NCBI GenBank assembly: GCA_029339195.1
Contig: JAPTJF010000432.1
Span: forward strand, 1 to 53,390
Direction: 5' to 3'
DNA from: Micractinium sp. NFX-FRZ
Lineage: Eukaryota; Chlorophyta; Trebouxiophyceae; Chlorellales; Chlorellaceae
DNA length: 53,390 nucleotides
Positions within the stretch are counted from its first letter, which is position 1, and each line of letters begins with the position of its first letter. Shown here piece by piece: positions 32,501 to 42,378 of this stretch. A program made the translations under genes and the position numbers. The notes beneath the pieces are model-generated. The model searched no databases, was not told the origin of the DNA, and was given only the letters and a program-made list of their open reading frames with translations.

Positions 32501-33795
32501 CGGGCGGGGGGTAGGGGGCGGGGATGGGTGTCCGGGGGCGGCAAGGAGACAGCAGCAGGCGGGCCGGCAGGTGCGCAGACCGCACCAGCCGGCCCGGCGC
32601 AGCAGAGCGCAGCACGTGCAGCACACCCCATGCCCCTTGTCAGTGCGCCCCCCGCGCAAGCGCCGCGGCACGACAGGCGCAGCAGGGCGCAGCGTGCATG
32701 CACAACCCAGCGCAGCACGCACCCGACACCCCCTTGTCGGTGCGCCCGCCCCGTGAATACTGCAGCTCCTGCCAGGTGGCATGCGGCGAGATGAGCCGCG
32801 TGAGGCGCAGCGCTGAGAACAGGTGGGCCTGCAGGGAGGGCAAGGCGAACGGCAGGAGGGGGCAGATCAGGCAGTGGGCTTGGGGGCCAGGCAGGCAGGC
32901 AGGCAGGCGGGCCCGCCCGGCAAGCACACCGCGTGCAAGAGGAAGGGAGTGTCGGGGGCAGCAGGCAGGCGGAATGCAAGCCATGCCCAGCAGCTTCAGC
33001 CATGCCCAGCATCCAGCTTCTTCTGCCGCAACGTTTACCCCCACCCCGATTGGCTCCTTGGTCCACCACCTGTCAAAAGTGGAACCCTTCCTGCCAACCC
33101 AAGGTGTCGCGCTGGCCTGTATTGTTCTTCTTACCTCACGTCTGTCATCTCACACGTATGTCTAGTTTCAATCAGAGTCGTCACAAGTATTCGAGACATA
33201 CAAGCTCTCCTTCCCGCCCACCCACCCACCCACCCTCACCTCGATGGTTGCGTCTGTCGTCTCCTGCCGGGCAAACCCGTCATACGCATGCCCCAAGTAT
33301 AGCAGCTCCAGAGCCACGTAGCGCTGCTGGTAGGCACCAAAGTCCAGCTCCTTGCCTGCGGCGAGAAGAGAGAGCAAGCAAATTGTTGCTTGCCAACGAG
33401 GCCGCCAACACGCACTGAACAAGTCTCCTAGGCGGCTCGCTGCCGCCGCTGCCTCCCGCCCGCTGCCAACCCGCACCTCTGCTGTTCTGCTCCTTGCGCC
33501 GCCGCTTGCTGTCCCGCTCCTCGGCATCTGTGGATCGCTGAGGAGCAGCACTCTGCTCCAGGGAAGCCGCCACCTCGCGCAGCCGGGCCGCCAGCTGCGC
33601 CGCTTTGTCGGAAGTGTAGCGGCCCTGCCCGGGGCATAGGCAATCGTAAAGCCGTTCCTCCATGGGCCCTGATGCGCTAGTCAGGCCCAGACGCTGAAGG
33701 CAGGCCCGCAGAGCCCGTAGCATGTCATGAATGCGCTGCGCGCAGCTCTGCAATCCTCCAGGGATGAGGGTGTTTTCTAGGCAACCCTTTAACAC
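29570..33795 (-). CDS. PUS3: tRNA pseudouridine(38/39) synthase
   Basis: Nine exons: 33795-33477, 33355-33240, 32828-32723, 32491-32269, 31934-31637, 31173-31039, 30647-30527, 30270-30165, 29882-29570; up to 578 aa. The enzyme isomerises U38/U39 in the tRNA anticodon arm. Diagnostic blocks are YVALELLYLGHAYDGF, the catalytic motif GGRTDKGVS (Asp about 176), LGWTDVPEDFSARFSARF, REYKYLI, EHDFRNFCKV, IRGSAFLWHQVRNM and the C-terminal YVPLLLRSKEPTVEERM. Eukaryotic PUS3 is the closest fit. Algal insertions include an Ala/Gln-rich segment after REYKYLI and a Gly-rich tail. The first ~44 residues (LRALRACLQRLGLTSASGP) look like an organellar presequence; starts at 33723 or 33663 would omit part or all of it. 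An intron repeats the catalytic motif as a decayed copy. Start confidence is moderate; function is firm. Confidence 0.93.
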
Positions 33796-33987
33796 GCATG
33801 CAGCCCCCTAGACAGACGGAGCAGAGCAGCAAGGCCGGCCATGCTGGCAGGAGTTTTCCACCCTCCTGTTGGCCTGTGAGGCCTTGTTACGCGTCTGCCA
33901 TCATTTGAGCATTCATCCATACTGCTTCAATCACATTGTGAAGGCCGCCGCACGACTCAGCGCCCCTGATCATCTCCACTCACGCAG
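33796..33987. promoter_or_regulatory. compact divergent promoter between PUS3 and the SUN gene
   Basis: Only 192 bp separate the furthest PUS3 start (minus) from the SUN-gene ATG (plus), so both 5' UTRs and promoters must share this interval. It is AT-richer than its surroundings (around 33890-33940). No TATA box is obvious. Confidence 0.5.
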
Positions 33988-36585
33988 ATGGAGGGAGCTG
34001 CCGCAAAGCCCAAGACAGTGGCCAAACGTCGGCGGCCCGCCAAGAAGGCGGAGGCAGCCGCAGCCGAAGCAGCGGCCGGGGAGGCGGCTGCTGCCGCCCG
34101 CCCAGCCGCCACAGACGCCACGGCAGGGGACACAGAGCAGACAGAGGCGGAGGACGCTCTGCAGCCCAGGCCCTCACTGTCGCAGCGGCTGGTGCGGTCG
34201 CTGAAGCAGCTGAGCAACGTGGGGGCAGTCTCCAAGTCCGAGGTGAGCGCAAAAAACAAGGGGGAGGCAAGCAAAGGGGGAGACAGCACCGCTTGAGATG
34301 AAGCAGGCTGTGTGCGGCGCCTCCCAAGGCGCCCTGCAAAAGAGCATGGATGCTTTCCCCATGCTTTTGTTATGAGGTCCATACCACCGCCTGGTAACAT
34401 TGACGCCTGTTTGCTGCCCAAGCAGTGCTGCACACGCTTGCTGCAGGAGGCAGACGAGCTGGAGCTGGAGCATGTGCTCAGCTTGAGCACATGTTCAACC
34501 AGTTAGCTCCACTTGTTACCTCGCAAACCCTCAACGGCGGTGCAGGGAGCAGACTCCAGTGCACTGCAGCAGCAGGAGACCTTGGACGTTCAAGCTGCTG
34601 TTATTCACTGCTGATATTGTTCCTCTGATTTGCCCACCATGCCCTCTCGAGTGTGCTGCAGGAGGCAGATGAGGTGCAGCAGCGGCAGCAGGGGCTGGCA
34701 GGGGAGCCAGCCCCCCCAGGAGAGGGTGGGCAGGAGCGGCAGTGGGGGCTGGAACGCTCAGGGGAGGCAGAGGGCGAGGAGGGGGAGGATGACGAGGAGG
34801 AGGAGGAGGGGGCAGGTGGTGCGGTGGCAGCAGCACGGAAGCTGCTGCGCAGGCGGGGCCGCAGCGCCGTGGCACTGGGGCATCGCCTGTTGGCGGCAGG
34901 CGCCAGCAGGCTGCCTGACAGGGCAGCGCTCAACCTGCCTGCCCTGGCGGCCCTGGCTCTGCTGACGCTGGCCCTGGTCGGCGGGATGCATGCTGCCAGC
35001 CAGGCACGCACTGGCGGGCGCCAGCTGGCGGCACTGGAGCGCCAGGTCAGCAGCCAGGCGGCGGCTGCTGCGGCTGCCAGGGCCAAGCTGGCGCGCCAGC
35101 TGTCCGAGGTTCAGCTCGCTTTGGACTCTCTGAGCACCCGCCAGGTGGCGGCCGCCAGCGGGCTGGAGGCACTGCAGCGGTCTTGCAGCGCGCAGGCGGG
35201 AGCGGCGGCTGACATGGGTGCTGACCTGGCGCAGGCCCGCACCGACATTGCCGCCCTGCAGGAAGCCCTTGATGCCGCGGCTGCTGATGCGGCAGCTGCT
35301 GCGGCTGCTGACAAGCGTGCCGCCGACGGGCGGACCGGGGGCGCAGCGCCAGTGCCTGCAGCAGCAGTCGGCGGCGGCGGTGCCAAGCATGATGCGGCTG
35401 CTGAGCTGGGTGCTGAACTGGCAATGAGCGAGGAGCGTGTGCGCCAGCTGGCAAGGGAGGAGGCGGGTGCTGAGCTGGACTTGTTCTCTGCTGACCGAAC
35501 CGGCCAGCCTGACTGGGCTCTGGCGGCGGGCGGGGCCGCGGTGGTGGCCCACTCCCCCGCACACATGCCTCCGCCTCCCTCCTCCCGACTGAGCGCTCTC
35601 AGGGAGGTGCTCGGCGGCGGGGAGGGGGCTGTCGCGGGCGGCACTGCCGGCAGCGGAGTGCACCCTCAAGCCAATCGGGTGAGCCATGCTAGTATCTTGA
35701 GGGCAGCAGATGGGAGGGCTGGAGGGCCGGGGAGGGCGTGGGCGGCAATGTGGGAGGTGAGGTGAAGTGGAGGATCCTTGGTTATGTATGGCCGGCAGGC
35801 GGCTACCCCCACTGTGCACGAAACAGGGCTGCGTTGCGCCAAACCCAGGTGGTGCATTTTGAGTGGCGCCTGGCTGGGCCTTCCCATCAGCACAGGCACA
35901 GGCGCCCTACTAGGGCGCCTGTGCCTGTAGTACTCTGCCTCGTGACCCCTTGCACCCCTGCCCCCCGCCTCTGCCCATGCTCCCGCAGCTCCTGCTGGCC
36001 CCCATCTCCCAGCCCGGCTCCTGCCTGCCCCTGGTGGGCGCCTCCGGCTGGGTGGACATCCGCCTGTCCCGCCCTATCCACCCCACAGCTGTCACCTACG
36101 AGCACATCCCCGCTGCCATTGCTTACGACATCCGTACCGCCCCCCGCAACATCACTCTGCTTGGCTACGTCGGCAGGCCGCCGGCGTCTCCGGAAGCAGA
36201 GGCGGCCGCCGCCACGCCTGGCGCCCCTGCAGCAGCAGGCGAGGCTGGCGGCAGAGAGGGCGCCGGCGGCGCAAGTGGCGCCGGCGGCGAGAGCACTGGT
36301 GGTGCGAGCGGTGCCTGGTCCCCCGCCGGCCAGGGCCAAGGCATGCTGCTGGGCTCCTTTGCTTACGACATTACAAGCCGGCGCGCGGTGCAGACCTTCC
36401 CTCTCGTGTCTGCCGCTGCCACTCAGGGCGGCGCGTCTCCCCAGCTCCCGCCGCCAGCTCAGCATCACCTGCCAGCTCAGCATCCGCTGGTGGACCATGT
36501 GCGCCTCGTGGTGGCCTCCAACCACGGCCACCCCGGCTACACCTGCCTGTACCGCCTGCGCGTGCACGGCACGCCGGCGGCGTGA
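33988..36585 (+). CDS. SUN-domain inner nuclear envelope protein
   Basis: Three exons in phase 0: 33988-34242, 34662-35678, 35989-36585; 622 aa. The N-terminal nucleoplasmic part is basic then acidic (AKRRRPAKKAE; a run of Glu/Asp about 125-135). One transmembrane segment (about 176-195, LPALAALALLTLALVGG) is followed by a coiled-coil stretch (LAALERQVSSQ, LARQLSEVQLALDSL). The C-terminal SUN domain runs from about 380: PDWALAAGGAAVV, SCLPLVGASGWVDIRLSRPI, EHIPAAIAYDI, a low-complexity Ala/Gly insert, LLGSFAYDI, and VRLVVASNHGHPGYTCLYRL ending at the stop. This is the architecture of LINC-complex SUN proteins that bridge the nuclear envelope to KASH partners. The Ala/Gly insert between SUN strands is unusual. 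It is transcribed divergently from PUS3. Confidence 0.9.
35892..35928. repeat. perfect 18-bp inverted repeat (hairpin) in SUN-gene intron 2
   Basis: The arm ACAGGCACAGGCGCCCTA (35892-35909) and its exact reverse complement (35911-35928) flank a single C. It would form a long GC-rich stem in the pre-mRNA, about 60 nt before the exon 3 acceptor. Confidence 0.95.
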
Positions 36586-37188
36586 GGCGGCGAGCGGCGC
36601 GCGCTGTGCGGGTGTGCGAAGGCTTCCCAACTCCCTGCTGACCGAGATTTCAAATGCACAGCAGCACTGCTTCCTCCCTTTTGGCCTTTACAATGTCTTG
36701 CTCCTGCTTGTTGTCTCTTTCCTGTCGCTGTTCTGTTGCCCTGCCTGCTGAGCGCCCCTGCATTGCCGGCACTGTGCAGCTTGCCGCAAGGTTTGCCTGC
36801 CAGACCAGGGGGAGCACTGGGTAGCCACTGCCGGCGGCAAGCTGAGGCCAGTTTTTAGCTGTGGGGGATGCCATGACCGCCGGAGGCCGCCCCTTTATGG
36901 TTTACGTCGACGTGGCATGTGAGTGCACTGGATGAAAGGGGCATCAGAGGCTGCGGAGCCTTGCACCGCTGGCGCCGCCGGCGGCCGCCGGTGCCGCCGC
37001 CTTGCCAGGTGGGCGGCAACTGGAAAGCGGCCTCCTGGATCTCTACCGGGTCTTCAAAGCCCCAAGTCGCCCATGCAAGCGTCCAAATCTTCTTCCACAC
37101 ACCTAGCAGTCTTCTTCAGACACGCTTGCGCCCCGAACCAAGCCCTAATCCGAAGGGCCTGTGCTTGCGCAGAAGCGCACCTGGAGCC
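36586..37188. other. intergenic region and conserved leader of family member A
   Basis: Holds the SUN-gene 3' UTR and, from about 36910, a block strongly similar to 38880-39151 upstream of member B. It includes CGCCGGCGGCCGCCGG and TGCCAGGTGGGCGGCAACTG. The block is open upstream of the chosen ATG in both copies, so a longer N-terminus cannot be excluded. Confidence 0.55.
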
Positions 37189-38026
37189 ATGCAGGCCCTC
37201 CACCGCATATGCACCCTCCACCACGCAAGCCGCCCGACTGTGGGTGTCCGCGGCCTCCGGCTGGGGCCGATGCCCCAGCGGCTGGGCGGCAGTGGGGCGC
37301 CGGCGCCGGTGGTGCGCCGGCATGTCCAGCTGCCCCAAGCCCAGCAGGCCCCTGTTGCGGCACAGATGGTCTCCGACGGAGCGCCGATGACAGCAATTGA
37401 CTGGTTTTATCTCCTTGTCGGCGTCTTTGCGATAGCCTGGATGCTGTCATCCTGGATCCTCCGGCTGTGGAGGGCCACGCAGCCTCAGCGCAAGGGCCGG
37501 GCAGCCGGCCGGGGGCGTGCAGCAGGCGGCCGTAAGGGAGCAAGGCAGGCCACAGCGCGGGGGTCCAGCACGAGCAGTTATGACACATCGCTGGGCCAAG
37601 GGCAGCAGTACGACTGGCAGTACTGGGTGAGGAGTGCTGGCAGGGTGTCGGCGTGCGTTTTTGTTCTCAGGCCCAGGCACCGCAACCAGCGCCAGGCTTG
37701 CTGGGCAGCGTGCATGTGGGGCTTGCTGGGCGGCATGCAAGCGAGCAGGCGTGTGTGCAACCGGGCGGGCTGCTTGGTGCCGCCTTGGCGGTGGAAACTG
37801 AGCACCGATGCTTGTGGCCCCACACGCTTTGCTTGCTTGCTTGCCTGCTGTTCAGGAGGCCCGCAAGTGGGATGCAAACGATGACGATGCCGGCACAACC
37901 AGCGACGATTACAACGACGACTACAGCAGCAACGACTACAGCAGCAATTACACCAGCGATTACAGCAGTGACTACAGCAGTGACTACAGCAGTGACTGCA
38001 GCGACAGTGGCGGCGGAGACGACTGA
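37189..38026 (+). CDS. membrane-anchored protein of unknown function, tandem family member A
   Basis: Two exons, 37189-37626 and 37856-38026, phase 0; 202 aa. I do not recognise the family. Visible: a basic, Ser/His-containing N-terminus resembling an organellar transit peptide (MQALHR, RGLRLGPMP, VVRRHVQLPQAQQAPVAAQ), one transmembrane segment (about 72-93, YLLVGVFAIAWMLSSWIL), a basic Gly/Arg stretch (KGRAAGRGRAAGGRKG), and in exon 2 a tail of DYSS/DYNDD repeats very rich in Asp, Ser and Tyr. Member B has the same design; member C shares the leader and membrane region but has a different tail. Plastid or mitochondrial targeting is inferred from composition only. Confidence 0.7.
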
Positions 38027-39151
38027 TTCGTGAAGAGCGAGGGTGGCCCAGCTGGTTGTCGTGCGAGCAGGGCCGCACTGCCGTGCCGCCCTGGCTGGTG
38101 CTGGCTGGACGCGGATGGGCAGCCCTCCGCATCGCCGCACAACACTCTGAGCAGCCGCTGGCCCCCACCCCTACAGGACTGTTCCCTGCGCGCATGCATG
38201 TTGCTTGTACAGAAAAGCATGCGACTCCTCTGCCTGCCTCTGCCCTGCTTGCCTTGTACCTCTCTCTCTGCCCTGCTTGCCTTGTATCCCTGGGCTGCGG
38301 CATGTGCCCTCCTCCCCCCTGGGTCGACCCGCCTTCCTGCACGCACGTTAGCCCCTCTTGGCTGCCAGGCCCTCTCTGCCGTCGTGACTCTCATCCACAC
38401 TGCCTCCTCTTGCACATGGACGTGTGCATGCCTTGGGCCTCTGCTCCTGCTGTGCCAACGGGCGGGTCAGGGCGTGTCTGGTCGGGCGTTGGGAAGGCAG
38501 CGGTGGGGAGCAAGGGACATGTGGGTGAGTGGGCGGGTGCCACCCAGTGGGAGGGTGCCTCCCAGTGGGTGGGTGAGGCGGGAGGGCTGGGCTGTGCGCG
38601 CACACATGTGGAGCAAGCGCAGAGAGTGGGCGCTCAGCGGCAGGGAGAAGAATGTCACAGGCCTGAAAATGTGACGATAGAATTCCAATGATCCTGTCCT
38701 GCTCCATATCAGCATCGGCATAACAGATCAAACTATATGGGCAGAAAGCAGAATCGGGAGGACCTGATGTTCAGAGGGGGGAGGGCAGGCAAGGGAAGGA
38801 GGCCACTCTTGGATCGAGGGAAGGTGCCGTGCCCACAGGAGGCTGCATGTGTACGCTCAAATGCTTGCTTGCTTGTGGCATGTGAGTGCACAGGACGAAA
38901 GGGGCATGAGAGGCTGTGGAGCCTTCCACCGCTGGCGCCGCCGGCGGCCGCCGGCGCCACCGCCTTGCCAGGTGGGCGGCAACTGGAAAGCGCCCTCCTG
39001 GATCTCTCCCGGGTCTTCAAAGCCCCAGGTCGCCCATGCAAGCGTGCGCGTCTTCGTCCACACCTCTCATAGTCTTCTTCCGAGACTCTTGCGCCCCGAA
39101 CCCAGCCCGAACCAGAAGGGCCTGTGCTTGCGCAGAAGCGCTCCTGGAGCC
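38027..39151. other. intergenic spacer of the tandem family, A to B
   Basis: The 3' flank of member A and the 5' leader of member B. The stretch around 38515-38660 (GTGGGTGAGTGGGCGGGTGC, then ACACATGTGGAGCAAGCGCA) recurs after member B at 40610-40745, showing that whole gene units were duplicated. No other gene is seen. Confidence 0.55.
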
Positions 39152-40050
39152 ATGCAGGCCCTCCACCGCAGCTGCATCCTCCACCACGCAAGCCGCCCGG
39201 CTCTGGGTGTCCGCGGCCTCCGGCTGGGGCCGATGCCCTGGCGGCTTGGTGCGAATGGGGCGCCGGCGCCGGTGGTGCGCCGGCGTGCCCAGCGGCCCCA
39301 AGCCCAGCAGGCCCCTGTTGCGGCACAGCTGGTCTCTGGCGAAGCGCCGCTGCAAGCAATTGCATTCTTGTGTCTTCTTGCCGGGTTCTTTGCGGCATAC
39401 TGGATGCTGTCATCCTGGATCCTCCAGCGGTGGAGGCTCACGCAGCCTCAGCGCAAGGGCCGGGCGGCCGGCCGGGGGCGTGCAGCAGGCGGCCGGGGGC
39501 GTGCAGGCGGCCGGGCAGCCAGCCGGGGGCGTGCAGCAGGCGGCCGGGGGCGTGCAGCAGGCGGCCGTAAGGGAGCACAGCAGGCCACAGCGCGGGGGTC
39601 CAGCACGAGCTCGAGCAGTTATGACGCATCGTTCACACAGCTGGGCCAAGGGCAGCAATTCCAGTACTGGGTGAGGAGGGTTGGCAGGGTGTCTGCGTGC
39701 TTTGGTTCTCAGGCCCAGGCACCGCAACCAGTGCCAGGCGTGCTGGGCAGCGCGCATGTGGGGCTGGCTGGGCAGCATGCACACGAGCAGGCGTGTGTGC
39801 AGCCGGGGCAGGCTGCTTGGTGCAGCCTTGGCAGTAAAGCCTGTGCACAGCGGCGTGTGGCCTCACACGCGCTGCTTGCTCACACGCTTTGCGACTTGCT
39901 GTTCAGGGGCCCGATGACCGCAGCGACACCAGCGACGATGCCGGCGCAACCAGCAACGACTACAGCAGCAACTACAGCAGCGATTACAGCAGCGATTACA
40001 GCAGCGATTGCAGCAGCGATTGCAGCGACAGTGGCGGCGGCTGCGAATGA
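39152..40050 (+). CDS. membrane-anchored protein of unknown function, tandem family member B
   Basis: Two exons, 39152-39670 and 39907-40050, phase 0; 220 aa. It is closely related to member A: leader MQALHRSCILHHASRP, RGLRLGPMP and RPQAQQAPVAAQ; a single membrane segment near 72-93 (FLCLLAGFFAAYWMLSSWIL); then an expanded Gly/Arg/Ala repeat (GRGRAAGGRGRAGGRAA) that is longer than in A. Exon 2 encodes a tail of NYSSDYSSDCSSD repeats with two Cys. The Arg/Gly region differs by repeat number, consistent with slippage. Function unknown. Confidence 0.7.
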
Positions 40051-41234
40051 TTCGTGAAGAACAAGGGTGGCCCAGCTGTGCGGTGCGAGCAGGCCGTTCT
40101 GCTGTGCCGGCTGCCTGGTGCTGGCTGGATGCAGAAGGGCAGCCCTCCCATCGCCCCGCAGCACTGTGAGCAGCCGCTTGCCCCACCCAGGACACCTGTG
40201 AGGGCGTGTTGTTTGCACAGAAAAACATGCTACCCCGTTGCCTGCCTCTGCCATCTGTTTTGCCGTGCATCCTCTCTCTGCCCTGCTTGCCGTGTATCTC
40301 TCTCGCCCCTGCTTGCCGTGTACCTCTCTCTTCCCTGCTTGCCTTGTACCTCTGGGTTGCGGCGTGTGCCCTCTTTTCCCCTGGGTCGAACCTTCTTGCC
40401 TGCACGCATGCTAGACCCTCTGAACTGCCAGGCCCTCTCTGCCATCGTGGCACCTATCCACGCTGCCTCCTCTCGCACATGCACATGTGTATGCCTTGGG
40501 CCTCTGCTCCGGTTGTGATGGGTTGGGGCCGCGCGCTGCCGTGCCCAAGGACGGGTCAGGCAGGGTCTAGTCGGGAGTCGGGAAGACAGCGGTGCGTAGC
40601 AAGGGACATGTCGGTGAGTGGGAGGGTGCCACCCAGTGGGAGGGTGCCTCCCAGTGGATGGGTGAGGCGGGAGGGCTGGGCTGTGCACACACATGTGGAG
40701 CAAGCGCAGAGAGTGGGCGCTGGTCGGTAGGAAGAAGAATGGCACAGGCATGAAACTGCAATGCTAAACTTCAATGCTGCTGCAATGGTGCATGGTCAGC
40801 TTCTGCCTAACAGTCAAGCTGTGATGTGGGCAAAAAGCTGAGTAGGGAGTGCTAGTTGTTCAAGGGGGGAGGCAGGAAGAGGGAAGGAGGCCACGCCTGT
40901 ATTGAGGAAGGTGCCATGCCGCCAGGAGGCCGCATTTGTACGACAAAACTTCTGGGCACGACAATGCACGGGAGGGGAAAGGGGCCAACTGGAGGCTGCC
41001 AGCACTCTTCTTCCCCCGGCGCTGCCGGCGGCGCCACCGCGCCGGATGCCTGGCCAGGCGGGCGGCACCTGGAAAGCGCCCCATCTCTCCTCGAAGATCC
41101 TCGGTCTTCAAACCCCCATGTTGGCCCAGTTCTACGCTCAGAACAGCGCCGTTCTATCCAGGCCTGCGCAGGCTCCTTCTTCCCCGGAATCAGGAAGGCT
41201 TGAGCTTTGCGCAGAAGCGCGAGCTCCTGGCGCC
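40051..41234. other. intergenic spacer of the tandem family, B to C
   Basis: Carries the duplicated 3' flank (40517-40745) and a diverged copy of the family 5' leader (about 40900-41234, including CTTCAAACCCCCATG). No separate gene is seen. The leader is open upstream of the chosen member C start. Confidence 0.55.
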
Positions 41235-42378
41235 ATGCACGCCCTCCACAGCATCCCGGGCCTCAGCCACGCAAGGCGCCCGCCCCTGGATGGCCGCGGC
41301 CTGCGCACGGGGCCGATGCCCTGCCTGCTGCCAGCACGCCGGCGTGCCCAGCGCCCCCGGGCCCGGCAGGCCCCTGTTGTGGCACTGATGTCCTTGGATG
41401 AGGTGGCCATCACGTCTGTTGCTATGTGGGCGTTTTACGGATTGGGATACGTGGTCTATAGCAGCATTTACAACACCTTGACCATCGACAACCTGCGCAG
41501 CGACCTGACACGTCTGACCAAAGAACAGTGGGACAGCGAGCGGCAGCTGACCAAAGAACGACAGGACAGCGAGCGGCAGCTGATTAAGGCACAGTGGGAC
41601 AGCGAGCGGCAGCTGACCAAGGCACAGTGGGACAGCCAGCGGCAGCTGACCAAGGCACAGTGGGACAGCGAGCGGCAGCTGACCAAAGAACTATGGGATA
41701 GTGAGCGGCGTCTGACCAAGGCACAGTGGGACAGCGAGCAGCGGCTGACCCAGAAACAGTGGGACAGCGAGCGGCGGCTGACCAGAGAACAGTCAGACAG
41801 CGAGCGGCGGTTAAGTGAAGCCGTGGCAGCCAGCAAGCGGTCGGTGCTGAAAGAGATTGCAGCCAGCGAGCAGCGGCAGGCAGCGGCACTGGCTGCTCTC
41901 GTGCTGAGGCACGATGCACTTGTGCGGCAGCTGAGCGGTTGGGAGCAGCAGCATGCTAGTGGGGACAGTGAAAGCCAGCCGATGACGGACACATGCGAGC
42001 ACACACAGCCGCCAGGAAGCGGCCGCTGCAGCAGCAGCAGCAGCAGGACAAGCAGGTAGGGAGTGTTGGTTCCGACTGGGAGCTCCAGGCTTGCTGGGAA
42101 GCAGGGCGCGTGCTCAGCAGGGGCAGGCTGCTTGCTGCTGCTGCCCGTGCCCGAGCCTGAGCATCGCTGTGTGTGTGCACCGGCCGTTCTAGAGCCGGTT
42201 CTCGCTGCTGCCCGTTGCCTCCTGGCTGCTTCATCGCATCGTGCTGCCTGCTGTGCCGGCGATGTGCGCACGTTCTCATGTAAGACATCCTTTTGCTCCT
42301 TCCTTTCCTTTCCTGCTGTTCAGGGGACGGACGCCTCCCGCCCCGCCAGCGACGCCGCCAGCTGAGGACAGCCGCTGA
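41235..42378 (+). CDS. membrane-anchored hendecad coiled-coil protein, tandem family member C
   Basis: Two exons, 41235-42055 and 42324-42378, joined in phase 2; 291 aa. The leader matches A and B (MHALHS, RGLRTGPMP, RAQRPRARQAPVVA) and is followed by a membrane segment (about 57-77, VAMWAFYGLGYVVYSSIY). The rest is unlike A and B: nine exact-length 11-residue repeats of the type LTKAQWDSERQ, then a helical region (SEAVAASKRSVLKEIAASEQ, LRHDALVRQLSGWEQQ) and a short Ser/Pro tail. An 11-residue period favours a right-handed coiled coil, so an oligomeric stalk is likely (inference). The exon 2 frame is uncertain: both phase 0 and phase 2 read to a nearby stop, and the GTAGGG donor gives phase 2. 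Confidence 0.72.
41514..41810 (+). repeat. nine tandem 33-bp repeats encoding a hendecad coil
   Basis: 297 bp, exactly nine units with no indel, consensus LTKAQWDSERQ. Substitutions fall mostly at positions 3-6 and 9-11, while Leu1, Asp7 and Ser8 are nearly invariant. Confidence 0.95.

Noticed and set aside
31388..32782. Minus-strand ORF of 464 codons with GGRTDKG
   Set aside because: Spans PUS3 introns and exons 4-5 in mixed frames; the GGRTDKG text is the intronic copy, not the catalytic exon.
36919..37188. Extended N-terminus for family member A starting at 36919
   Set aside because: Open in A and B, but similarity looks like DNA-level leader conservation and member C does not preserve the protein text; kept only as an alternative.
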